Source: Chthoniobacterales bacterium (lineage in GTDB: Bacteria > Verrucomicrobiota > Verrucomicrobiia > Chthoniobacterales > UBA10450). From it: a stretch of DNA of 5,014 nt. Under the pieces are notes generated by a model. It saw only the letters and a program-made list of their open reading frames with translations. It searched no databases and was not told where the DNA came from. Made by a program: the position numbers and the translations under genes. Below are positions 1 through 5,014 of this stretch, in pieces. Position 1 is the stretch's first letter, and the number at the start of each line of letters is the position of its first letter. The stretch is taken from the NCBI GenBank assembly GCA_013697015.1, contig JACCXL010000121.1, positions 1-5,014 on the forward strand, written 5' to 3'.

Positions 1-1
1 A

Positions 2-520
2 ACCCACGGTGTGCACGAGGATCGCAACTGGTGGTCAAAATACATCATCTCGTTCTTCCTCCTCTTCTGGTTCGGGATCACGATTCTGTTTTGCTTTAAC
101 GCGATGGTTTTTGGTGAAACGCTCGCCGGAATTGCGGAGGTCAATTTCCAGCTTTCGGTGCCGCTGCAAACGTGGGTCGCAGCGCTGAGTCTCCCGCTCA
201 CGGCGATCGCTCTGGTGCTCCTGGCGCTCGCCCTCTATCTGCTCACTCCGGAGAATTACCTCACCGTCAGGCAAGCGCTCCCGGGCGCGATCTTCTTCTC
301 GTGCGGCTGGATGACGATGACCAAGCTCTTCCAATTCTACGTTACGAAATACGATCGTTATAATCCGACCTATCTCGCGCTTGCTTCGATCATTGTTTTG
401 CTGACGTGGATGTACTTGACCTGTCTGTTGCTCCTCCTCGGCGGGAAGTTAAATGCAATTTTGCGGCGAGAACGCGAGCGCGGTGACGCGGCCCCGGAGT
501 TGGAGCCGCAGGTCGCTTGA
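2..520 (+). CDS. YihY/BrkB-family inner-membrane protein, C-terminal part (5' truncated by window edge)
   Basis: The frame is open to the left edge (Thr-His-Gly-Val-His-Glu-Asp-Arg-Asn-Trp-Trp...), so the GTG at 11 is probably an internal Val and not the start. About 172 residues are visible. Counting from the GTG, there are four hydrophobic segments: roughly residues 11-35, 50-78, 90-112 and 120-146. The protein ends in a short charged cytoplasmic tail (RRERERGDAAPELEPQVA). The last segment, with its Y-P-T-Y-L-A-L-A-S-I-I-V-L-L-T-W-M-Y-L pattern followed by LLLLGGKLNAILRRE, matches the hallmark end of YihY/virulence factor BrkB (UPF0761) proteins, normally about 280-320 residues with six membrane segments. 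The first two segments would therefore lie upstream of the window. The family was once labelled ribonuclease BN in error; its biochemical role is not established. The stop overlaps the start of the amidase gene, suggesting one transcript. The family call is from recalled pattern, not a search. Confidence 0.82.
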   Translation, partial: THGVHEDRNWWSKYIISFFLLFWFGITILFCFNAMVFGETLAGIAEVNFQLSVPLQTWVAALSLPLTAIALVLLALALYLLTPENYLTVRQALPGAIFFSCGWMTMTKLFQFYVTKYDRYNPTYLALASIIVLLTWMYLTCLLLLLGGKLNAILRRERERGDAAPELEPQVA

Positions 521-1896
521 AAGAGGGGCGCGTGCGGTTCTCCCTCGCCTGCCTCGGCCGTTTCCGCACGGCGTTTTGCATTGGGCTTCTCGCGAGTGCG
601 CTCTTCGCCTCGCCCCTGCATGCACGCATGCCGGATCTCCAGGCGAAGCGTCCAGCAGTGACCGACCGCGACGAGGCAGCGGCGGAAAACTCCCCATCGC
701 CGGCCAAGTCGCCCAGCCCAAAATTCAAAGCGACTCCACGCAAGAAAAAGAAAGCGAACGCGACGCCATCGCCTTCCAAGACTCCCAAGGCACATGCCTC
801 CGCGGCGAAGTCCGACGAAGACTCTGCTGAGCCGACCGCCAGTCCTTCAGCGAAACCCGCGAAACGTAAATCCCCAGTCGATGAAGAGTCGCCAGCCCCG
901 AAGAAACCGGCAAAAAACGCGACGGGAGACGAGGATTCAACTCCGGCGGTAAAAAGCAAAACAGGAGTCGCAAAGAACGACGAAACGCCGGCGGCATCAC
1001 TGAAAACGAAGAAGAAAAAGAAGAGCGGCGCAAACGAAACAGCCTCAGAGTCACCCAAGAAAAAGGCCAATCACTCAGAGGCCAAAGGGACCAAAAAATC
1101 GGCGAAAAAGAAGGCAACGCCAGAGCCTGAAAAACCCCCCAAGCCGGAAAAGAGTCCATCGCCGAAGCCTTCTCCCAGCGCAGCGGTCACGGTCGAGCAG
1201 CCGACGCCACCGCCTCCGCCGAGAGCGATACCGACGAGCACGCCCGGACCCGATGCCGCACTGCCGCCGGCTGACATCACGGTTCAAAAGTCGGGTTTAC
1301 AGGAAGACCAGGGATACGAGCCGCCGCCTCCTCCTCCGCCCCGGCGTGGGTTTTGGTCGTCGCTCTTCGGCCGCAAAACAGCGCCTCCAGCCAATTATCG
1401 ATACCTCAGCCGGAGTGTGATCGAAGCGATCCGGAACGCGCCGGTGCAGCGCGGCCGCTGGAAATTTATCGTCGTGCACAACAGCGGCACGCGGCAAGGG
1501 AATGCTCGCGCCTTCGATTACTATCACCGGCATGTGCGGCGGATGCAGAATGGACTCGCTTACCACTTCGTGATTGGAAACGGCACGTCATCGGACGATG
1601 GACAAGTAGAGATCGGTGATCGCTGGCGGCGTCAGATCAATGGTGGTCACGTTCATAGCGATTACTTGAACAACATTGCGCTCGGCATTTGTCTGGTCGG
1701 CGATTTCAATCGCGACCAGCCGAGCCGCGCGCAACTCGACGCCTGCGAAGAACTGATTCGGTATTTGCGCACGCGTTGCGGGAAGGCTGACGGCCGCGAC
1801 ATTCCGGTTCGGCCGCATCGCGAGGTGAACCCGCCCCGCTGGGCGACCGATTGCCCAGGCGACAGTTTTCCGTACGTCTGGTTTCGGCGGTTCTAA
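517..1896 (+). CDS. Secreted N-acetylmuramoyl-L-alanine amidase (Amidase_2/PGRP fold) with long Lys/Pro/Ser-rich spacer
   Basis: The 459-residue protein should cut the amide bond between N-acetylmuramic acid and L-alanine in peptidoglycan, outside the cytoplasmic membrane. Residues 1-36 look like a Sec signal peptide: basic start, hydrophobic core AFCIGLLASALFA, likely cleavage after ...SPLHA (A36), with no lipobox cysteine. Residues about 50-275 are low complexity, rich in Lys, Pro, Ser, Ala and Glu, with Lys runs (76-79, 165-169) and Pro runs (231-235, 269-275). The Amidase_2 domain spans about 312-459. Expected zinc ligands are H321 (IVVHNSG), H434 (RPHREV) and C446 (ATDCPG). Y349 fits the conserved active-site Tyr, and GGHVHS...NNIALGICLVGDF (from 376) is the usual core. 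The T7-lysozyme catalytic Lys position appears to be Thr444, as in many PGRP amidases. The TTG start overlaps the upstream TGA (TTGA), with GGAG 11 bases upstream; GTG at 532 is an alternative that keeps the signal peptide. A cell-wall remodelling or recycling role is inferred. Confidence 0.87.
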   Translation: MKEGRVRFSLACLGRFRTAFCIGLLASALFASPLHARMPDLQAKRPAVTDRDEAAAENSPSPAKSPSPKFKATPRKKKKANATPSPSKTPKAHASAAKSDEDSAEPTASPSAKPAKRKSPVDEESPAPKKPAKNATGDEDSTPAVKSKTGVAKNDETPAASLKTKKKKKSGANETASESPKKKANHSEAKGTKKSAKKKATPEPEKPPKPEKSPSPKPSPSAAVTVEQPTPPPPPRAIPTSTPGPDAALPPADITVQKSGLQEDQGYEPPPPPPPRRGFWSSLFGRKTAPPANYRYLSRSVIEAIRNAPVQRGRWKFIVVHNSGTRQGNARAFDYYHRHVRRMQNGLAYHFVIGNGTSSDDGQVEIGDRWRRQINGGHVHSDYLNNIALGICLVGDFNRDQPSRAQLDACEELIRYLRTRCGKADGRDIPVRPHREVNPPRWATDCPGDSFPYVWFRRF

Positions 1897-2030
1897 ACTG
1901 CAGACGCCCTCCGGAGGCGGGGCGTGGACGACGCTCGCGCGACGGTCGTCATTATTGTGCCGAACGATCCGACTCGCATCTTCAATCGGATTGCGAACGG
2001 AGCGCCGCTGGCCGATAGAACCCGCTCGTT
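1897..2030. other. Spacer between the amidase gene and glgX
   Basis: This gap of 134 bases has no coding frame of note. Its first part holds the two hairpins described separately. The rest probably carries the glgX promoter and leader, but no convincing sigma70-type pair is visible. There is no clear Shine-Dalgarno sequence in the 15 bases before the glgX ATG; the nearest GGAG is about 28 bases upstream, too far to serve. An in-frame TAG at 2016-2018 rules out a longer glgX start through this spacer. Confidence 0.6.
1904..1950 (+). terminator. Two GC-rich hairpins after the amidase gene, possible terminator
   Basis: Eight bases after the amidase stop, ACGCCC (1904-1909) can pair with GGGCGT (1920-1925) across a 10-base loop. 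Directly after it, GACGAC (1927-1932) can pair with GTCGTC (1945-1950) across a 12-base loop, which itself contains the self-complementary TCGCGCGA. The second stem is followed by ATTATT and not by a real T tract, so this is at best a weak intrinsic terminator. It could equally be transcript-end structure or chance in GC-rich DNA. If it acts, it separates the YihY-amidase pair from glgX. Confidence 0.3.
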
Positions 2031-4325
2031 ATGACACCAGTGAAGATTTGGCTGGGCTATCCGTATCCGCTGGGTGCTACCTGGCTCGGGAACGGCGTAA
2101 ACTTCGCGATTTTTTCTGAAACCGCGACGTCGATGAACCTCTGTTTATTCGGCAGTCTCGACGCGCCGCAGGAAAACATCCGTATCCCGATGACAGAGCA
2201 CACCGATCAGGTGTGGCACGTTTTCCTTCCCGATGTGCGGCCAGGTCAGCTCTACGGGTTTCGCGTTTCCGGGCCGTACGACCCGGAGCGCGGCAAGCGT
2301 TTCAACAGTTCGAAGCTGCTGATCGACCCTTATGCGAAAGCGATCGCGGGCGAGATCAACTGGACGGACGAAATGTTCGGCTACGTGATCGGCGGAGCGG
2401 CCGAAGATATGGCGCGCGATTTTCGCGACGACGCGTGGGGGATGCCGAAGGCAGTCGTGATCGACAATGCATTCGACTGGCGCGACGACCACCGGCCCGG
2501 CACGCCGTTACACCGCTCCGTCATTTATGAAACCCACGTCAAAGGTTTCACGAAGCTATGCCCTGACGTACCGGAGGAATTGCGCGGAACCTATGCTGGG
2601 CTCGGCAGCTCCGCCGCGATCAAGTATTTCAAGAATCTTGGTGTCACGGCGGTGGAATTGCTGCCGGTGCATGCGCATGTCGACGACAAGGCGCTGGTGG
2701 ACCGCGGCCTGCGGAATTACTGGGGCTATAATACGATCGGCTTTTTCGCGCCGGAAGCTAAATACTCCAGCAGCGGCGCGTTGGGGGGACAGGTTTCAGA
2801 ATTCAAGGCGATGGTGCGCAACCTCCACGCCGCCGATATCGAGATCATTCTGGACGTGGTTTACAATCACACGGCGGAAGGGAATCACCTCGGCCCCACG
2901 CTCAGTTTCCGCGGCGTGGATAACGAAGCCTACTACTGGCTTTCATGTGAAGACGCCCGCTTCTACGTGGATTTCACCGGCACGGGAAATACCTTCAACC
3001 TGCTCCATCCGCGGACGCTCCAGCTCGTGATGGATAGTCTGCGCTACTGGGTGCTGGAAATGCATGTGGACGGCTTCCGTTTCGATCTCGCCTCGACCCT
3101 GGCGCGTGATGCGAAAGGGGTGAATAAGCTCCACGCCTTCTTCGAAATCATCCATCAGGATCCAGTTCTCTCGCAGACGAAATTGATCGCGGAGCCGTGG
3201 GACGTAGGTGAAGGCGGTTATCAGGTCGGGAACTTCCCGGTGCTGTGGGCAGAGTGGAATGGAAAATATCGCGACACCGTCCGGAGCTTTTGGAAAGGTG
3301 ACGAAGGCCGGGTGGGGGAGATGGCCTATCGGCTTACCGGCAGTCCGGATCTCTATCAACACAACGGCCGCCGGCCCTACGCGAGCATCAACTTCATCAC
3401 CGCGCACGACGGATTCACGTTAAACGATCTCGTTAGTTATAATGACAAACACAACGAGGCGAATGGTGAAGACAACAATGACGGGGAGAACACCAATCAT
3501 TCCTGGAATTGTGGCGCGGAAGGCCCGACAGACGACCCGGAAATCGAAGCCTTGCGGGCTCGCCAGCGGCGCAATTTCCTGACCACCCTCATTCTGTCGC
3601 AGGGCGTGCCCATGATCTGCGCCGGAGACGAATGTGCGCGGACGCAGGGCGGCAACAACAATGCCTACTGCCAGGACAACGAGCTTGGCTGGCTCACGTG
3701 GGAAAGAACCGCGGAGCAGCGACAACTCCATGAATTCACGAGGAAGTTGATCGAACTGCGTCGGGATCATCCGGTTTTCCGGAGGCCGAAGTTCTTCCAA
3801 GGCCGGCGCATCCGCGGCTCCGAGATCAAGGACGTGATGTGGTTCAATCCCGGCGGCAACGAGATGAGTGACGAAGAGTGGAACTCGCCTTTTGTGCGTT
3901 GTCTGGGAGTGCTTTTAAGCGGCGACACCATCGATGTCCTGAGCTTTGAAGGAGATCCGATTCGCGACGACACGTTCCTGCTCCTCATCAACGCGCACTA
4001 CGAAACAATTCCGTTTGTTCTCCCGGGGCAGGAGCATTTGGAGTGGAAGCTCATCCTGGACACCGCTGATGACGCTGGTTTTCTTGAGCCAACGAAAAGT
4101 TTTCAATCCGGCGACGACATGACCGTCGAAGGCCGAGCCACCAAGCTTCTCAAATTAGCGACTGGCTCGCAGGCACAAGCGCGCCATGAATCCTGGAAAA
4201 AACGTCAGGTCGAAGTGCCGCGCGACGGTGCACGGACTCGTGAACCGAAGGGAGGAGCGACCGTTGCGCCGGTACCGAAGGGCAAAGCTTCCGCAGATAA
4301 AACTGCCGGGAAAGAACGGGCGTGA
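2031..4325 (+). CDS. glgX: Glycogen debranching enzyme GlgX (GH13 isoamylase type)
   Basis: This 764-residue cytoplasmic enzyme should hydrolyse alpha-1,6 branch points of phosphorylase-trimmed glycogen, releasing short maltooligosaccharides. The N-terminal beta-sandwich (CBM48-like, about 8-100) opens with YPLGATWLGNGVNFAIFS, typical of isoamylase/GlgX proteins. The GH13 barrel follows at about 160-590. Region I is DVVYNH (275-280). Region II is VDGFRFDLA with nucleophile D352. Region III is LIAEPWD with acid/base E388. Region IV is FITAHDGFTLNDLVSY with H459 and D460. The GlgX-specific stretch NDKHNEANGEDNNDGENTNHSWN is present in the region from 471, as is RNFLTTLILSQGVPMICAGDE (from 514). 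A C-terminal beta domain runs to about 710. E. coli GlgX has 657 residues; the excess is mainly a basic, Lys/Ala/Pro-rich tail after about 712. ATG 2031 is the first start after an in-frame TAG at 2016 and gives the normal GlgX N-terminus. No glgA, glgB, glgC or glgP is visible nearby. Confidence 0.95.
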   Translation: MTPVKIWLGYPYPLGATWLGNGVNFAIFSETATSMNLCLFGSLDAPQENIRIPMTEHTDQVWHVFLPDVRPGQLYGFRVSGPYDPERGKRFNSSKLLIDPYAKAIAGEINWTDEMFGYVIGGAAEDMARDFRDDAWGMPKAVVIDNAFDWRDDHRPGTPLHRSVIYETHVKGFTKLCPDVPEELRGTYAGLGSSAAIKYFKNLGVTAVELLPVHAHVDDKALVDRGLRNYWGYNTIGFFAPEAKYSSSGALGGQVSEFKAMVRNLHAADIEIILDVVYNHTAEGNHLGPTLSFRGVDNEAYYWLSCEDARFYVDFTGTGNTFNLLHPRTLQLVMDSLRYWVLEMHVDGFRFDLASTLARDAKGVNKLHAFFEIIHQDPVLSQTKLIAEPWDVGEGGYQVGNFPVLWAEWNGKYRDTVRSFWKGDEGRVGEMAYRLTGSPDLYQHNGRRPYASINFITAHDGFTLNDLVSYNDKHNEANGEDNNDGENTNHSWNCGAEGPTDDPEIEALRARQRRNFLTTLILSQGVPMICAGDECARTQGGNNNAYCQDNELGWLTWERTAEQRQLHEFTRKLIELRRDHPVFRRPKFFQGRRIRGSEIKDVMWFNPGGNEMSDEEWNSPFVRCLGVLLSGDTIDVLSFEGDPIRDDTFLLLINAHYETIPFVLPGQEHLEWKLILDTADDAGFLEPTKSFQSGDDMTVEGRATKLLKLATGSQAQARHESWKKRQVEVPRDGARTREPKGGATVAPVPKGKASADKTAGKERA

Positions 4326-4566
4326 TTACAGCGGCAATTCGATGTCGACGCGACGTTGGTCGCTTCCAACGGTTTGCGCAAGGAGATGAAGGGTGGTCGT
4401 TCGCCGCGCCGGCGTCGATCCACAGCGCGATCGTGGAAGATCTGCCGACTGCAATCAGCGAGCGCATTTGTCGAGCACGTGAAATCTGATCTGGTGAATA
4501 TCGAAGCAGCTGCGCTGCCTCGCATTTTCGCTCGCTGCAGCCCATTTGATCGCGCCAGGGCGCTCA
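4326..4566. other. Region downstream of glgX without a recognisable gene
   Basis: These 241 bases follow directly after the glgX stop. Several open frames cross the stretch on both strands, but none has a recognisable motif, a ribosome-binding site or a sensible protein composition. They are rich in Arg, Ser and Cys, as expected of shadow frames in GC-rich DNA. On the minus strand a short frame ends in HLLAQTVGSDQRRVDIELPL with a TAA at complement(4326-4328), touching the glgX TGA. It reads back only about 40 codons before a stop. The stretch may be the decayed remainder of the transposase copy at 4567-4695 or of another gene, but no HUH or MPDH-type motif of a transposase can be found in any frame. 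Confidence 0.5.
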
Positions 4567-4695
4567 TCAGCGCGTGGGAGCGTCGCCACGCTGCGCGCAA
4601 CAGATCGTGATGAAGTAGAGCACGCCGCAGCGGCCGGCGAAATGCGTCGTGTGGTCGAACCACTTGCGGATGGGTCGGGTCAGATATTTATCCAC
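4567..4695 (-). pseudogene. Remnant of a REP-associated tyrosine transposase (RAYT, Y1_Tnp/IS200-like), N-terminal piece only
   Basis: Read on the minus strand from GTG at 4695, 42 codons precede a TGA at 4569-4567 (a second TGA follows at once). The peptide contains RKWFDHTTHF, then GVLYFITICCAQRG. The G-x-x-Y-F-I-T-I-C-C-x-x-R-G pattern is the first beta strand and entry motif of Y1 transposases of the RAYT type, where an aromatic-I-T-I-C/N-C-x-x-R segment follows a variable N-terminus. In intact RAYTs of about 150-220 residues this is followed by the MPDHxH metal-binding motif and a catalytic Tyr; neither is visible in any frame down to glgX. This is therefore a dead fragment, truncated or shifted after about 40 residues. 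The start lies nine bases from a perfect REP-like palindrome (4704-4725), a typical RAYT setting. The family call rests on recalled motif similarity. Confidence 0.55.
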
Positions 4696-4703
4696 GGGCT
4701 GGC

Positions 4704-4729
4704 GGGCGATTGAGGTCAATCGCCCCTAC
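4704..4729 (-). repeat. REP-like palindrome copy 1 with GTAG foot
   Basis: GGGCGATTGA (4704-4713) and TCAATCGCCC (4716-4725) are perfect reverse complements around a central GG, giving a stem of nine to ten pairs. On the minus strand the palindrome is preceded by GTAG (4729-4726, with one G shared with the run before the stem), the tetranucleotide known at the 5' foot of RAYT-recognised REP elements. It lies immediately upstream of the minus-strand transposase remnant. Two diverged copies follow at 4787-4810 and 4851-4874, supporting a repeat family and not a lone hairpin. Confidence 0.65.
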
Positions 4730-4786
4730 CCACCGTCGAGTTACGACGGCTGGTGCGTCGTTGATTTATGAACATTGCCCGTGTTC

Positions 4787-4810
4787 AGGTAGGGGCGGTT
4801 GACCCGAACC
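4787..4810 (+). repeat. REP-like element copy 2 (inverted relative to copies 1 and 3), GTAG foot
   Basis: On the plus strand this reads AGGTAGGGGCGGTTGACC followed by CGAACC. It shares GGTAGGGGCG-TTGACC with the minus strand of copy 1, differing by G for A in the GATT/GGTT position. Its own hairpin is degenerate (GGTT 4797-4800 with AACC 4807-4810). The whole element is, however, closely complementary to copy 3: about 19 of 23 positions match, with one gap. Copies 2 and 3 together form a larger imperfect inverted repeat around a 43-base centre. Confidence 0.6.
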
Positions 4811-4850
4811 ATCCGATGGAAATGCGTCGGCCCTGTTGCGGCCAGCCGCG

Positions 4851-4874
4851 GGCGGTTCGGGTGAATCGCCTTAC
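4851..4874 (-). repeat. REP-like palindrome copy 3, GTAA foot, abutting the convergent gene's stop codon
   Basis: GGCGGTTC (4851-4858) pairs with GAATCGCC (4863-4870) around a GGGT loop, with one G-T wobble. On the minus strand the stem is preceded by GTAA (4874-4871), one base off the GTAG foot of copies 1 and 2. Orientation is the same as copy 1 and opposite to copy 2. The element starts on the base next to the TAG stop (4877-4875) of the minus-strand gene, so its transcript would end in this hairpin. Confidence 0.6.
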
Positions 4875-5014
4875 CTAAGCGGGCGCGCCCGTCAGACCGC
4901 CCGGCAAGGGCGGAATTTCGGGAGCGATGACGACTTGCTTCGGCGGCTTTTCGGGCGCGGTGGCACCGGCCGCCGGTGGACCCGGAGGCGGATTGAGCAA
5001 GCGTCCGTGGTCGA
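4875..5014 (-). CDS. C-terminal end of an unidentified minus-strand protein with proline-rich tail (5' truncated by window edge)
   Basis: Reading the minus strand from the right edge gives 45 codons in an open frame, beginning DHGRLLNPPPGPPAAG and ending PPLPGGLTGAPA, then TAG at 4877-4875. Thirteen of the 45 residues are Pro, with additional Ala, Gly and a KPPKQVVIAPEIPP segment. Such Pro/Ala-rich tails are common as flexible ends of envelope or secreted proteins, but no domain is visible and I do not assign a function. Support for coding is the amino-acid composition, which is sensible and like other low-complexity segments in the window, and the stop lying right at the edge of a REP-like element. 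The gene converges on glgX. Confidence 0.5.
   Translation of the reverse strand, partial: DHGRLLNPPPGPPAAGATAPEKPPKQVVIAPEIPPLPGGLTGAPA

Noticed and set aside
390..1070. Long minus-strand frame of about 226 codons with runs of Phe and hydrophobic residues, looking like a membrane protein
   Set aside because: It is the antisense of the Lys-rich (AAG/AAA) spacer of the amidase: Lys codons read backwards as Phe/Leu. The plus-strand frame has a signal peptide and a complete catalytic domain.
1071..1287. Two minus-strand frames rich in Gly or Arg
   Set aside because: They are shadows of the Pro/Lys-rich amidase spacer, with no motifs or ribosome-binding sites.
1991..2019. Possible sigma70-type promoter for glgX: TTGCGA, 17 bases, GATAGA
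   Set aside because: The -10 box matches only three of six consensus positions, and promoter consensus in this probable phylum is uncertain; too weak to annotate.
2467..3030. 187-codon plus-strand frame inside glgX
   Set aside because: It lies in an alternative frame within the unambiguous glgX catalytic region and is rich in Arg, Ser and Trp with no domain pattern.
2943..3407. 154-codon minus-strand frame opposite glgX
   Set aside because: It is antisense to conserved GH13 motifs (D352, E388) and shows no recognisable protein features.
4205..4663. 152-codon minus-strand frame (and overlapping frames at 4150-4545 and 4356-4610) at the end of glgX
   Set aside because: It runs through the glgX tail and the gene-free region with Arg/Ser/Cys-rich composition. 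In the transposase-remnant interval, a different frame carries the recognisable motif.
4743..4761. Small hairpin ACGACG / CGTCGT with a 7-base loop between REP copies 1 and 2
   Set aside because: Six pairs are common by chance in GC-rich DNA; there is no T tract and no second copy.
1..5014. CRISPR arrays, tRNA or rRNA genes, intact insertion sequences, riboswitches
   Set aside because: I saw no regularly spaced direct repeats, cloverleaf or rRNA-like sequence, intact transposase or known riboswitch core in either strand. The only mobile trace is the RAYT remnant.

Overview
The window is GC-rich bacterial DNA, apparently chromosomal. It carries three same-strand genes in its first 4.3 kb, followed by about 550 bases with no intact gene, and then the tail of a gene on the opposite strand. 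The Lys/Pro/Ser-rich 'SPSPKPSPS'-type spacer in the amidase, and the REP-like palindromes beside a transposase remnant, remind me of soil Verrucomicrobiota (Chthoniobacterales/Spartobacteria type). This is an impression from sequence style, not a proven assignment.

Layout: (1) 2-520 +, the C-terminal part of a YihY/BrkB-family inner-membrane protein, cut by the window edge. (2) 517-1896 +, a secreted N-acetylmuramoyl-L-alanine amidase: signal peptide, about 240 residues of Lys/Pro/Ser-rich low-complexity spacer, and a C-terminal Amidase_2 domain with all expected zinc ligands. Its TTG start overlaps the YihY stop by four bases, so the two genes are probably co-transcribed. (3) 1897-2030, a spacer with two GC-rich hairpins. 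(4) 2031-4325 +, glgX, a GH13 glycogen debranching enzyme with a complete catalytic triad and an extra basic C-terminal tail of about 50 residues. (5) 4326-4874, no intact gene. It holds a 42-codon remnant of a REP-associated tyrosine transposase (RAYT) N-terminus on the minus strand and three diverged copies of a REP-like palindrome with a GTAG-type foot. (6) 4875-5014 -, the proline-rich C-terminal end of an unidentified gene converging on glgX.

The first two genes belong to the cell envelope (membrane protein and peptidoglycan hydrolase). glgX acts in cytoplasmic glycogen breakdown and has no other glycogen gene beside it here, so the functional link looks loose.

The most unusual part is the REP/RAYT scar at 4567-4876. 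The palindromes share a GTAG/GTAA foot and sit just upstream of, and beyond, the dead transposase fragment, as expected for a decayed REP-RAYT unit lodged between convergent genes. I see no wholly new system; the REP family itself may be undescribed in this lineage.
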